In this document: piece after piece, positions 11,572 to 23,570 of the stretch
How the letters are laid out: every line of letters begins with the position of its first letter
How positions within the stretch are numbered: the first letter of the stretch is position 1
Assembly: GCA_934045075.1 (NCBI GenBank)
Contig: OW203738.1
Coordinates: forward strand, 1,612,001 to 1,676,000
Direction of reading: 5' to 3'
DNA length: 64,000 bases
DNA from: Yponomeuta sedellus
Taxonomy: Eukaryota; Arthropoda; Insecta; Lepidoptera; Yponomeutidae
The notes under the pieces: generated by a model
Seen by the model: only the letters and a program-made list of their open reading frames with translations
Databases searched by the model: none
What the model was told of the DNA's origin: nothing
Position numbers and translations under genes: made by a program

Positions 11572-12766
11572 TCAGGTCTTCTTTGCTTCTTCCTCGTCGT
11601 CTTCCTCCTCTTGAGCCATCAGCTGTCTTGCCAGTTGGAGGGCCTGGAAGTGAAAAATCAAGTATAATAACAGCAATCACTTGTCCAGCCGCAAACCAGG
11701 ATACCCTGTGTAATACAATAACCTTAGGTTAGGTTAGGTAGACCTGAGATTTCCGCACTTAGCCTCATAGTTGGGCCATTGTACGTAGCAATCGCTGAGG
11801 TACATTAACACTTCAGACACTAGGGTTTCCTTACGATGTTTTCCTTCACGGGCGGCGAGTGGTATTGCTACTATAATTTCACAAATGTACATAACTTAGA
11901 AAACTAAGTCATTGGTACATGCCGGGGTTTGAACCCACGACCTCCCGATTGAGGCCGGCGTTCTACACCGCTCCGCTACCACCGCCCTTATACGATAACC
12001 TTAAGTTTAAGTTGATGCACATATAATTTTGTGAAGATTCAATACCCACTTTTTTCACAATCTTGAAAAGGGCAGTGAAATTTCCTATATTTTCAAAGCA
12101 ATCGTCTTCTATTTACTATATTATTATTTTAATTCTTTATTGCATTAATTACATGAGTAAATGTATAATGATGTGCTTAATGCGAGAAGCATTCTTTTCC
12201 AGCAAACCTTTGAGGATAGAAACCCAAATAATATTAACAATTTTAGCTAATTTGTAAATATAATCAACACAACAGGAAACATTAATTCATTGATTAGCAA
12301 AGCTAAATAATCGTAAAGGAAGTGTATGCTAAAACATAACCTCAAAACCAAAACAAACCTGAAACTCATTGTAATGCATTTTCCTCTTTTTCTCGAACTC
12401 TCGCCGCCTCTCTCGCGCTTCCGGCGACTCGTTCATGTCCTCGTCACTGTCGCACTCCTCAGTGCATTTCGGTGGCTTGTTCATACTAGCTGCCAGCTTC
12501 GCAGCCAGGATATTTGCATCTAACTCGTCCGTTGGTTCAAGATCACCGTCTACGGCTTCCGAGTAAGGCGTTTTAGGCTCGTCGACTTTCATATGCCCGT
12601 AGTCTTTATTGGCCGGGTGAAATGTCTCCATAATATTCATCTCATCAAACCTCTGCTCCTTCGCTCGCTTAGCACGACTGGTGGAAGGCGAGTTCTCGTG
12701 GCTGTCCACACTGCGAGAAGTCTTCAGTATGCCCTTCGAGGGCTTCTTCTGTAAATTCTGTGACAT
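11572..12766 (-). CDS. PPP1R2: Protein phosphatase 1 regulatory inhibitor subunit 2 (I-2)
   Basis: I-2 binds and inhibits the catalytic subunit of protein phosphatase 1 in cytoplasm and nucleus. Two exons are read: 12359-12766 (136 codons, ATG at 12766) ending HYNEFQ before a GTTTGT donor, and 11572-11643 (23 codons plus TGA) after a TTCCAG acceptor. The product is 159 aa. Family hallmarks: KGILK near residues 11-15; RFDEMNIMETFHPANKDYGH at 39-58; VDEPKTPYS at 61-69, which holds the T-P site that GSK3 phosphorylates in known I-2 proteins; and RKMHYNEFQ joined to ALQLARQLM, matching the conserved HYNE-LARQL helix. It ends in an acidic EEEDDEEEAKK tail. It is shorter than the roughly 200-aa vertebrate protein, as expected for an insect form. 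No damage is seen. Confidence 0.95.
11724..11738. repeat. Three tandem TTAGG units (insect telomere motif) inside the PPP1R2 intron
   Basis: TTAGG occurs three times without interruption, followed directly by the edge of a tRNA-derived SINE. It is far too short to be a telomere. It may be an interstitial repair scar or chance. Confidence 0.6.
11750..11990 (-). repeat. tRNA-derived SINE
   Basis: Read on the minus strand, the head is a tRNA-like sequence with A-box-like GGTAGCGGAGCGG and B-box GGGTTCAAACCCCGG (11925-11940), followed by a body shared with 11161-11345 and 19500-19768. It sits inside the single intron of the PPP1R2 gene. Confidence 0.7.
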
Positions 12767-13541
12767 TATTGCGAATTCACAGTGGCATCGTAAGATTTAG
12801 TAATTATCTTGCGAATAAATCAAACAAATCGCTCTATTCGCAGAAAATGTAATGTAATATGTCAAAATTGTCAAACGAACGAAACGTCACGTCAAAAAAT
12901 ATTATAAGGAAGTGTCTACGTAGCCACAAGTAGTAGGTAGTTGTACTTTGAATGGGCTTTCTTTCGATAAAATATAATGAACATGTATTAGTACTTCAAC
13001 AACACTTTTTTTTTGTACAAAAAAACCAGATCAGAATTTGAATCGATTTGAAGAAACAGGAAAAAGAGGTAAAAATTGTCAGTTGTACTTTCTTGACAAA
13101 AAAATCTACAATGGTGACAAAATTTTGGAGGGACACAATAATTAAGAAAAAGTGAGAAATCGGTGTGAAGAGGTTTGCGCCGTTACGTTTTGTTGTTGAC
13201 TAAACGATCGCTTGCTTGTGGCTTTCTAGACACTTTCTTGATTATTGTTGTAACGGGCGCGTTCAATGTCAAAACTTTGAGCACCGATGCCCAAAATAAA
13301 ACGAAAACCACTAGAGCGAACATACTATTTCGTTGACCTTCTGTTTGAAAACTCGAACCTGTTGAGAAGAGTTGACGAGTTAACCTGACGCAGTATAAAG
13401 CAGTGTTTCAAAATGTCTGTGCCATGCCAGCTTCTTTTATCATAACTGGCGCGGGTAACACTATCAAACCCGGAATGAACAGAAAAACTCCAAGGCTATT
13501 TACATGTAGTACGCTGCCTCCTTGCACAAATTTCTTTATTA
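12767..13541. other. Upstream region of PPP1R2
   Basis: This holds the presumed 5' UTR and promoter of the minus-strand gene. No TATA box or initiator could be fixed. The sequence is AT-rich with no recognisable gene. Confidence 0.4.
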
Positions 13542-14055
13542 AGGCGCGATTACACTATGCAAGTCCTTGCATGCATGTATGACGTCACACTTGTGTGCAA
13601 GTGACTTGAATTGGAAACCAGTTTTCAACTTGCATACAAAATTTTCGTGGCATACAAGTTAGTTCTTTCTTGTACAATGTTGATCATGAGTGAAATACGT
13701 GCTGTCGTTGCTGCTGCGTGCAGAGCAAATACAAATAATACGTGCAAATAATTATACATAATTATAAGTAATAATAAAAATATAAATACCATTGTTTTCT
13801 CCGTATCGTCATTTTTATAAGGCAGGCAAGTTCTAAGCAGTCATTTTTATAAGGCAATCCTGCACACTTCCCTCTATACACGAGCGGTTGCGCTTGCAAT
13901 TTGCATGCAAATGAGCTGACTTGAGTGTTGTGCGTACAAGTTCAAACCTAACTGCATGCAAGTTGCAACTTGTTTGCAAGTCGTCGTTTCCGCTATACGA
14001 TTTGCATGAAAATTGCACCTTGCATGCAACATACTTGCATAGTGGAAACGCGGCT
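13542..14055. mobile_element. Harbinger-like MITE with TTA target duplication
   Basis: Terminal inverted repeats: left AGGCGCGATTACACTATG, right (reverse complement) AGCCGCGTTTCCACTATG, both continuing GCAAGT and then TTGCATGC. The element is flanked by TTA at 13539-13541 and 14056-14058. The interior is rich in TTGCATGCAAG-type palindromes. There is no coding capacity. A 3-bp TTA duplication suits PIF/Harbinger elements. Confidence 0.7.
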
Positions 14056-14566
14056 TTATTGTAATGAAATTATTAAACTTTTGATTAATGTAATCTTGGG
14101 GTTTGAAGCAAACCGAGATTCAAAAGTGTTAAGGTGATCATATACGTAGTTTTTAATAAAGAAAAGCTTTTTCAAAATAATTAATTTGTAAACTAACTTT
14201 CTTGATAATAAACTAAACACAAAAAAAATACAAGTGAGAAAGCATGCTCTACGTAACAGCAGCCTTTAGTGTTCCGCGGATAGTAGGCTACAGCCTGTCA
14301 AAAGTCGCAACTTTCCAGTATAGTAATGAAGAATGTTAACTAATTTTGATTATAAGCACTCCATATTCTCTGTCAAAAATAAAAAATACTAGTGAAAGAA
14401 TTACGTCGATACGTTAATAAGTTTCCGATTTAGAAGTAAAACAAGTTGTAACCGTACGACGTCATCGCACAACACGCTCAGAGTCCGCTCGTAGTCGTGC
14501 GTAGTGTTTATATACTCTTTGGTCGTGCGCCTGTGCCGTCGAAATTATACCTAAATACTTTTAAAA

Positions 14567-14704
14567 ATGTCCAATCCAAATACTAGGAAATCATGTGTTG
14601 TGCCTAAATGTAAAAATACAACTACTAATTCGCCGGAAAAGTTGTTTTTTATAGTTTCAAAAGACGTTAAAATGCGAAAAATATGGATATTTATAGAGTT
14701 TTAA
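14567..14704 (+). pseudogene. THAP-domain fragment of a two-ORF DNA transposon
   Basis: A 45-aa reading frame shows the N-terminal half of a THAP zinc finger: CVVPKC at residues 10-15, LFFIVSKD at 26-33 and the conserved W at 40, then stop. THAP fingers are the DNA-binding part of several transposases. The rest of the transposase is missing. The fragment faces the YqaJ remnant at 14720-15263. Confidence 0.7.
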
Positions 14705-14719
14705 TAAAACCATATTACA

Positions 14720-15263
14720 TTAGGATAATGATATTTTATTATTTTTGTCAAAAATATTTTCCTTCCAAAACTTTACACATTTTTCAAAAAGATCATCACA
14801 ATATTTTTCAATATAAACTACTTCATGCACATCAACATTCCTTGAGGTTTCAAAGTCAACGTGTGCAATACAAAATAGGGCTTTACTTTTTCCGGTGATT
14901 TTCATTTGTGTTTGTATCTGAGCATAATATTTTTTGCCTAGTTTATCTTTACCATAATACGTAATAAAAGTGTTTGCCTTGGTTGGACACTTTACTTCTA
15001 TAACGCAGTCCCCAGAAAGCCCGTCAGGCGAAGCACCTAACAGACCACTTATTCTTTAAAAAATACCAGATTCCACTATCTTTATACAGTGTATCTTCGC
15101 GACTTCCTTTATGACATCGTTTTCTGTTGATAGCATTCGTAGCACAACACAGATAAGAAATATTCGCATATCGAGTCGATGAATGAAAACTTTCCCTTTC
15201 ATTATGTTCGTTCAATAACCTAGCAAAGGTAGAATATGCAGAAATGTAGTGGCTACTTGTCAA
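14720..15263 (-). pseudogene. YqaJ-type nuclease remnant of a DNA transposon
   Basis: Reading minus from about 15050 to 14720 gives ISGLLGASPDGLSGDC, then VIEVKCP, then KKYYAQIQTQM, the core of the YqaJ/lambda-exonuclease-like domain (catalytic D, E-x-K and Q residues). Upstream, in another frame (15024-15263), ISAYSTFARLLN and SGIWYFLKNK look like the preceding parts of the domain, so at least one frameshift and a stop break the gene. A YqaJ ORF next to a THAP/DDE ORF is the layout of ISL2EU-type transposons. Family placement is inference. Confidence 0.75.
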
Positions 15264-16241
15264 AATTCAGGAGATTTTACTTAATTCTACAAATAAAACA
15301 GTAGATCAGGAGACAGCGCTTAAAATCAGAAAATCTCCTGATAAATTAGTAGCGGCCCGCGCGGCGCGTTGTGTCATGACGTCACAAGCGGTCATGTGAC
15401 TCTGTTAGCGGGACTCAACACGATATTTTTCGTAACTTTGAATGCCTATAAAATCAAAACTACTGGGTATTTTTGACTACAACAAAAACTAATGTATTTG
15501 TATAAATACAGGCGTTACTGAGACAAGCATTTCAAGCGATTTGGCATACCTAGTAACATTCTTCATTGTCAATTTCTGACATTCCATCGCCACAAAAAGC
15601 GTGACTCGCTTCATCGTACGACCTATATGATAACAATGTAATTTATGTAAGACAGACTGTATAGATGAATAAATGAACTGTATTATGCAAAATGTTGTTA
15701 TGCCCTACAGGATCCATATTGGTACTTATAACTATATAAACACCAAATTTGTTATAGTTATAAGTAGCATTATTAGTAAAGTTATGGTTGCAATAAATTG
15801 GAGGCGCTACATAGTCCATTGAGACTCACTCAAGGAGCATTCCCATAAGAATGTATTTGAGTTTTCATTTACAAACGACATCTTTATTTCATTACAAATA
15901 CACACACGCGCCAAAACGAAACCGGTCTTTGATTTCGCAGTCGGGTAAATAGAAATATAAATGTGAACGCATCGAAAACAAAACGTCAAGAGCCAACACC
16001 ATAAGCTGTGTTTGAGTTTTCAACGTTGCCACTAAAACACATACAAATAGTAACAAACGTTGGAACTATGCTCTTGCGGCGTTGGAATTTGGGAAATCAT
16101 GAGGAAAAAGTAAAATATTGTTTTTCTTTTCTGTGTAGACTTGTTGCTTGTGAGAGCTGTGAGGTGAATTGAATTTCATTTCAGAAAGTGATAAAATACA
16201 TTTTATTTGCTAACGACACTGCTTAGAACTAGCATAACAAT
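15264..16241. other. Upstream region of ave
   Basis: No gene is recognised. The GC-rich patch at about 15350-15385 (GACGTCA nearby at 15378) resembles the patch near 14458 in inverted orientation and may be the other end of the broken THAP/YqaJ element. The ave 5' UTR should lie within roughly the last 100-150 bp. Confidence 0.4.
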
Positions 16242-18459
16242 ATGGTTGAAGAGGCCAGTCAAGTTGAACAAACTAACAAACCGAGGGTAAGGCGTCCACC
16301 TTATCGCTACGTAGAAACAAGGTTCACCACCGAGACGGGTTTTGGGCTATATTTACTGAAGGCTTTTAGATTTTTCGGCAACCGGCCTAGAAGTTAATAC
16401 CCGCCACTGTACGTAGTTAATTTGGCTAAATTCCGTCACAATTGAGTGCATTTATCAATTTGTAAGATATGCCTTCTCAAGTATAAATAAGTTTGATGCT
16501 TTTTTTTACAACTCATATCCACAAGAGTTGATATTGTTTAGAGCATACAGCAATATTCCAGACCCCTTTGAATTTTCTAGACCAAAGCGACACGCCCGAA
16601 AGCTGTGCACCTGTGGACCGAGGCGGATGTGCAGAAGTGGCTGCGGCGGCACTGCAGCGACTACTATCAGTTGTACGGAGAGTTATTCCACGAGGTGAGA
16701 TAGATTTGGAACTCCCTTTACCTACTACTTGTATCCTACCTACTTGAAATCCATTTTCAAATCTGAAAAATTTAAAAACAAAAAAAAAAAGTAGTTTTAA
16801 TTTCAAAAGGGCTCATATGGGAAATACCTCCCCTGACAGTTACAGATTTACAAATAGCAATGAGTCTAGTGTGATTTCTACCAACATCCAACATCTACAC
16901 ATAGGTGTTGGATGTTGGTACCCCAACATACATGATAAAATGTGAGTTTGGGGCCACAGAAAGCTAATTGTATAATTAATTTGATCTGATTTTCAAAATT
17001 GTTTATTATGTTACATGATTTATAATAGCATTCCGGACCCGTGGCACCCCTAGAAGATACCCCTGTTACAAATTTAACATAAAAAATAGATGTATAAACT
17101 GGAATGTAAATTAATTGTATTTACTGTATTAGACTGCAATTATCTTTAAAAGTTAAATGAAACATGGAAAAAATGCTAATGAAATGATGCTAAAAAGCTG
17201 CAGCTTAAAGAATAAACAATTACAAATGTGATTTGTTGTTATGACTACTTAGGTAGTTCATTTAACAACAGGGATTGATGGAGAATGTATGTTCCTATAA
17301 AATAACATCTCAAAAGCTTTCAAGTAGCTTGTACATTAAATTTAAACTAATTCATTGGTTGAATACTACAATAATAATTGCATATCATTCGTAACTTGAA
17401 GTGGGTAAATAAACAAAAGTTAACTCTAATAGTTTTAATAAGCTTTGTCAATTTATTATGCTAATAAAATATCTGCGCTGAAATAACTAACTCTCTGTTG
17501 TGTTTTTTAACCCTTTATCCGTGTCCCCCAGCACGACATAACGGGGCGCGCGCTCGTACGCATCAATGACAACACGCTCCTGCGCATGGGCGTGGCCAAC
17601 CGCGAGCACCGCGACGCCATCTGGCGGGAGATACTCAAGCTGCGCCTCAAGACCGACATCATGGAGATCAAGGTATTTTATTAATTTTACTAGTTGACCC
17701 GGCGAACTTCATAACGCCTAACAGTCGATTCTTTATTTTTCTCCATAAGAACCATCCTCGTACCTCAAGGAATATTCTAAAAACGAAATAGCGAAATTGG
17801 TTCAGCTGTTCTCGAGATTTGCGCTTACCAACACATTGAGCGATTCATTTTTATATTATAGAAGATTACATAAAGCATTAAACTTCTATTTAAAATAAAA
17901 CATTAGCATACATGAAAAGTATGTACTGCTGAGCTCTGAGAGATATTGGGCATTGATACTCTGTCTGTACCCAGTGTAAGCGGCTTTCAGCGCTAAGCAA
18001 GGTGAGGTATTCCAACTGGTAGACGGAATCACAAGCCCACCACAGATGATCTGTAAACCACTGCAGCATGTCAGGTTGAGATATGCTATGGCAGCTGATT
18101 GTTATTTACGGAACCCATTTTCATGAAATGTGGTGTAAAGATAGACAAAGATCTGAATTCAGACATGGGATAATTAATATCCAAGTAATGCATTCCCGTG
18201 GCATGATTACTAACGCGGGCGTAGCCGCGGGTTAAAGTATGTTACCTATATGAAAAATTAAAATGAAATAAGCATTTATTTAACACCATTAAATTATGGT
18301 TACAATCTACATATGAACTAAGTTACTTAAGCAGCTCATGCTTGATCTTTTGGGGATTATATAAATATATATAACATAAATAAATAATTATATTATATAA
18401 ATGATACTTTGTTCAAGGATCTGGAGCGTTGGGGCCCGCACTATGGCTACGACATGTGA
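16242..18459 (+). CDS. ave: Aveugle-type SAM domain protein
   Basis: In Drosophila, Aveugle (Hyphen) is a small SAM-domain adaptor that binds CNK and is needed for Raf activation in Ras/MAPK signalling. Four exons are read: 16242-16286, 16581-16694, 17532-17672 and 18418-18459, all in phase 0 with GT-AG borders; the product is 113 aa, close to the short fly protein. The SAM domain runs from LWTEADVQKWL (about 26-36), through HDITGRALVRIND (from 54) and LLRMGV, to HRDAIWREILKLRLKTDIME (about 79-98). The TKATRPKAVHLW lead-in and the DLERWGPHYGYDM tail fit the family. SAMD10/SAMD12 are the vertebrate relatives. No damage is seen. Exon 1 is short and its ATG is the only suitable start. Confidence 0.9.
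16879..16920. repeat. 42-bp hairpin in ave intron 2
   Basis: TACCAACATCCAACATCT is followed after a 6-nt loop by its near-exact inverse (17 of 18 pairs). Confidence 0.7.
17688..17875. repeat. Dispersed insect repeat in ave intron 3
   Basis: The stretch begins GTTGACCCGGCGAACTTC and contains TTGGTTCAGCTGTTCTCGAG and CAACACATTGAGCGATTC, a pattern I recognise from LINE-like 3' tails dispersed in insect genomes. Family is not assigned. Confidence 0.5.
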
Positions 18460-19382
18460 CACACGGCCCCGCCGCCGATGGAGGTCATAGACGAGGCGCT
18501 ATGAAGTAGGTGCTGTAGTTCTTATTGTTATGACATTTGGGACCATTTTGACTCGGTAGCCGCGTTGTGCTCTACTTTGTGCGGTAGACACTAAAACGAT
18601 CCTAATAGGGTAGTTTGAAAGATCGCGCGCAATGTACAGTTTGTATTAGCGAAAATTAAATTTTTACTTGTATCAAAGCTCAATACATTTTTGTAATGAA
18701 ATGGCTGTAGTCTTTTATTTTCGTTATGCTTGTAAGTGCAAGAAATTAACTTTTTGTCTGTGTAGACAAAAAGTCTGAGCAAAACTTACTCTTTAATTTC
18801 TACTTTTTCTGGACAAAAATGTCATGGCGTTTCCGCGGAAACAGATATCCAAGGTATGTACTTATCAGTTTCTGTGTTACGCGTACCAAATGATGAATGA
18901 CTGCAATCGAGTAACCGTCAACATTCGTACTAATTGGGATAACCGTAAGCTAGTGGCCACAGAGAAGCGACGTGTCCGCCCAGTCTCTTCTGTGTGAGCT
19001 TCGTTCCGTCCCTACAGTACATTTTGTATGAAAAGGCGCGTCTTTTTCGCACAACTTCTTTGTGACCGATGGCTTACGAATCCGACAAGATTTATCTAGT
19101 GTGCATAAGTGTCAGTAACGTACTGCCGAGATTTTCGGCGAGACTCGAATGTTGTTCATGTTCTAGTACACACGGTTTTTTCGGAATATTAACGAAGAAG
19201 TTGAGAACGGTAGTCAGTCTAACTACGAGAAAAATATAGGCTTCATATATATAAAGCCTATATTTTTCTGTATGTATTAAGCATAGACGTTGTAGTATAA
19301 AGTATAACGGTCTAGTTTATGTTTAAAACATAAACTAGATCTGAACGACATAAATTAAAACATACTTAATTATTTATATATT
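18460..19382. other. Downstream of ave; three short hairpins
   Basis: This contains the presumed ave 3' UTR. Short palindromes lie at 18749-18774 (11-bp stem, 4-nt loop), 19228-19269 (42 bp) and 19311-19339 (TCTAGTTTATGTTT arms). No gene is seen. Confidence 0.5.
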
Positions 19383-19768
19383 GGCCTTTTTGCATCTACT
19401 GAATGAGATGATTTATACAGCGTCCTGTGGTATCTTCACTCACACACTAGATGGGTGAAGGGACCACTCCGACGCTGTAGTGCCTGGGACATGGTTTTTA
19501 GGCTTGCCCAGCACCTATACCATCCTGACAGCTTAGTCGGCCTAGCCCACAGGAAAGACTAGTCAATACGTGCGGAGCCAACCAAGCCGCAGGTTTCCTC
19601 ACGATGTTTTCCTTCACCGTTAGCGTGTGGTATTGCGACTACAAATTCGCAAATGTACATAACTTTGAAATTAAACAAAGTCATTGATTGGTACATGCCC
19701 GCACTCGGGATCGAACCTGGGGCTTTCGCTTGCCAGTCCATGGTTCTACCCACTGAGCTACCACCGCT
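19383..19768 (-). repeat. tRNA-derived SINE with body repeat
   Basis: Minus strand: a tRNA-like head at about 19690-19768 (GGTGGTAGCTCAGTGGGTAG as A-box region, GGTTCGATCCCG as B-box), a body with AACATCGTGAGGAAACCTGC, then the block shared with 7357-7455. Confidence 0.65.
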
Positions 19769-21184
19769 TAATTATTAATTATTTAAGTATGTTTTAATAT
19801 GCGTAGAATAATTTAATTCATGAAATATTTTTAATGGGAAATAATAGGAAATATTGGTTTATGAAAATATCAGAAAAGTTTGCGTAATGGAAGTGTTGTA
19901 ATTCTAAATGATTTTGATATTAATTGTTGCTTTATCTTTTTAATTGCACATATTGTAGCTCGCTCATCATTCGTACGGATATTAGAGTTCTAACTGCCAA
20001 TACCAAAATTATCCACAATTTGTAAAAAAAAATATACCTACTATTTATTTTGTTTACACTTATAGAAAGTGATTTGGCTTGAAATACTTTAAATATCTCT
20101 GGGCTTCGTATCATAATTATGTAAAGCCTTATTAAATATTGTATCCAAGTACCTATATACTTACTTGTAATAAGTACACAAGTAAAGATATTGTTGAATA
20201 GTAAATAAATTAAAGATGATTTTGATATTTTGTATACCTTAGTTTATTTATGACCACACCTCGAACCATATATATTTAAAAAAATCACTTGTTATACGGC
20301 GGTTTCTAAATTGAGAATTTTACTCGTTAGTTATATTTTTTTACGTACAAGGCTGTGGAAAAACAAGCCTTTGACATGAATTGTGGCAAACCTGACATTG
20401 GCAAAATTCTAGGTGCAATAAAGGAGATGAATTCAATAAACATATTTATTTTCTTTTAAAATGTCCTATATTTTCGATATGACCATAATATTATAATGAA
20501 GTGTGGTCACCCGACATGAAAAATACTTTAGAAAGGTTACAATTGAATATCTTTAAAAACAGACCACGAACATACAATATTAGATGGTGGATTAGCAGTG
20601 AAATATTTTACTTCAAGTTGAACTGATTTAATGTTTCTGTGATATGTACTACAAATCTAGACGTATTAACATTTTTAACTTATAATGTGTGGACTAAGTG
20701 AGCACTTGCAAAAGAAATATTATATAAAAACCCGCCACGTCAGTGATTTGTTTTGTACGTGTTTACCGCGGTAATAGGTGATCTACAAATTAGAAATGTA
20801 AGTTAGCATAGGTTTTTAAAGACTAGTATATATATTATATTATTATTATTATATTGTAGTTAGTTTGTGAAATATTAAATTATTATTATAGGTATTGTAG
20901 TTAGTTTGTAAGAACTGAGCGAGCACACTTAACCTATGTTAAGTGTGTTTTATGTTTTTACAAAAACAGAGATTACTTTTACTAAATGAAAAGCATTTTT
21001 TTTCCTTTTTTTTTTCTAAAGGGCTCACTCAATCCCCACGCACACTTTTGTTGTAGCCAATAAACGTCCCACTGCAGAGCACAGGCCTTCTTTCAGAGGG
21101 ATTGAGTATGGCCTAATTACCCCGTGTGCCCACCGCGGATGGGCAATTTCAAGCGCTGAGTGACTATTGTTTGATCACCTCAGA
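19769..21184. other. Intergenic, AT-rich
   Basis: No gene is seen. There is an AT-rich TAT/ATT microsatellite near 20826-20890, and a lepidopteran repeat fragment at about 21050-21150 (CCACTGCAGAGCACAGGCC). Confidence 0.45.
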
Positions 21185-21777
21185 CCTCGGGTTTCCTCAC
21201 TATGTTGTCCTTCACCGTTAGCGAGTGGTATTGCTAATATAACTTCACAAGCTTAACTTCCCGAAAGTTTTATCTCATCTTTTCCCTCATGCATCCCGGG
21301 ATTTTTCCCTAACCCCCCCTTTAAACTGATTCCGGTCGCCTGGCTGTATGCAAATAGACCATTGTTTATCGGCCGCCGCTGTTTCTACAGCGCATGCGTC
21401 TCTCCGCCGACTTGTCGCTTACTCGCAGTGGAAAATTGTGAGAAATTAGAGGTCACCAGATAATCCAGTGCCAGCTGCGATGTGGCCAAAATATAGACAG
21501 CAACAGAAGCCTAGAACGAGCTAAGAAGCAAACATTTCAGGACGAAACCGAATTCGAACCCGCGCGGCTTCAAGATACCGTGCCAACTCGCTTAGCGCTT
21601 AACCATTCAGGCCATTCACGACTTTTATCCCCAGTTTATCGTACGCTTAACAATGTGTTAATTTATTGTCATGCATATAACATAACATTTATATACAGGC
21701 ACATACATCGCTTCACATACGGCCCCACACTAGGATACCCTGTGTCGTGGGAACCAGAAACATTATTCGTTCATCCA
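21185..21777 (-). repeat. SINE fragments, two families
   Basis: 21190-21265 matches the body of the SINE at 11750-11990. At 21540-21612 a tRNA-like antisense segment (B-box read as GGGTTCGAATTCG) is visible. At 21722-21765 the body of a second SINE family occurs (CCACACTAGGATACCCTGTG), shared with 30382-30595, 33173-33415 and 40775-40967. Confidence 0.55.
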
Positions 21778-22101
21778 AGGGTTGTCTGGAAATGTTACGA
21801 AATATCTGTATATTTTTTTTTACCCGACTGCGACGAAGGCAAAAAGGAGGGTAATGGATTTAGTTCGTAGGTGTGTGTGTAGTTTTATGTTTTTTGTGGA
21901 TAATCGCTGAAAATTTGCGCTGCCAAGATCACTGCGTTGACTTGGTTGCATAATGCTGAGCCTTGACCCTTTGTCTTAATATGTCAATAAACGCTTTCTA
22001 TTATTGTCTGATTCTATATTCCCTCATAAATCCTTAACATAAATAGCCGGACTACTGAGCAATAACTACTAAGCGGACGAGACCCAAATACGAAAATGTA
22101 A

Positions 22102-22305
22102 GACGGAGTTTACACGTTCAGTCTGGCGTCAGTTCAGTCCGTGACCTTGATCAAGCTCGGATTGATGCCAGACTGATGAAGCATCAAAATATTCGAATAT
22201 CCGTCAGTTTAGTCAATCAGACCACTGAATAGACAATCAGTCTGCTGTCAATCTAACCAGACTGATGGAATTGACTGACGCCAGAATGAACGTGTAAACT
22301 CCGTC
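22102..22305. mobile_element. Harbinger-like MITE with TAA target duplication
   Basis: The ends read GACGGAGTTTACACGTTC and, in reverse complement, the same 18 bases, with similarity continuing through the CTGGCGTCAGT block. TAA flanks both sides (22099-22101 and 22306-22308). The element is 204 bp and non-coding. Confidence 0.75.
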
Positions 22306-22308
22306 TAA

Positions 22309-23315
22309 CTCGTAGCTTTGCCGCCTCCTTACAGTCAATTTATTCTTACTTGTCCAATATAGTAAACAAGATTCTACCCTTAAACTGTGACTTTTTAGTC
22401 CAAAACTGCCATATTTCCATAAATGAAGTAACTTGAAACACTTGCTTAGATAACACGCTGCCAATTTTATAAACATAGTTCATGATAGTTCATGAATTTG
22501 CGAGAAAATGTCTAGTTTAGGCATCTAATCTCAATTTTAAGGTTAGAATCTTGTTTACTAAATTGGACAAGTAAGAGTAAATAGACTGTAGTAGTTAATG
22601 CTCAGCCTCCAGGTTGTTGTTTAGTTTACTAGCTGTATGTACCTCACTGTGTCGATTTTCCCATAACATCTTTATCTCGTGAGTTCTCTATCTATCTATT
22701 TAAGTCCATTTAGAGGTAAAAGAAAAAAAAAAGCAAAATTACATCGAACACGAAGTGCGAAATCTTTATAAATAAACAATAGTAGCCGGTTGTATGTTTT
22801 TTTTTGTTGATTTTTTACCTACTTCATACAGCCTCGCGAACACGATGAATCGATTAAGATATCATTCGTCCAAATCTAACTATTGGTTAAGGAGTTATGA
22901 AGTAATATAGAATCGGACATAGATACCTACATATACTCATAAATACATACATACACGCAAAATATATACATGCATACGAGCCAAACACATTACCCTCCTG
23001 GGCTCTGCCGCAGTTGGGTAAAAAGTCAAAACTGCGAGTGGAGCTTCTGTGCGATACCGCGTGCACGGGCACGAAGGCACGAGTGTCGAGGCGACAACGC
23101 GGATTAGTGCCGATTGATGGACAGCCAGCTGAGAGATCGTATCGGGATCAGATTTTGCACAGCATCGTTACTACCTGAGGTACAAGCGACTCTATCGTAG
23201 ATCATTCATTGCGGACGTCACTGTGTTCATATACAGCCTTTTGTTTATGTAGCCATGACTGTGTCCCACTGCTAGACAAGGAGCCATTTTCAGCACAAAG
23301 TCACAAAGCTTTCTT
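22309..23315. other. Intergenic, nothing recognised
   Basis: AT-rich sequence with short homopolymer runs; no gene or clear element is visible. Confidence 0.4.
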
Positions 23316-23366
23316 AAAAACCTATTTAGAGGCTAAAAATTCCACCCATGTCGGGACTCGAACCGC
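23316..23366 (+). repeat. Palindromic tRNA-like SINE, truncated copy
   Basis: Only the left arm (AAAACCTATTTAGAGGCTAA) and the start of the antisense core (GTCGGGACTCGAACC) remain. Confidence 0.65.
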
Positions 23367-23570
23367 ATTTAGGTTTTAGGTACATCGGAATGATAGATAT
23401 CGCTGTACCCACATGATTATATTCACGAAACTACTCATAGATGGCGCTTATAGGCGAGCACATACAAGAACGGGGACACGTCTATCAAATTTTGCATAAA
23501 ACAGATTAATTTTGAACAGCCGTATTCCAGTTCTTCTATGGCCGCGCCTGTAAGCGCCATCTGTGAATTG

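Noticed and set aside
14340..15480. Full boundaries of the THAP/YqaJ element
   Set aside because: Similar GACGTCA-containing patches near 14458 and 15378 hint at inverted ends, but I could not define TIRs or a target duplication well enough to annotate them.
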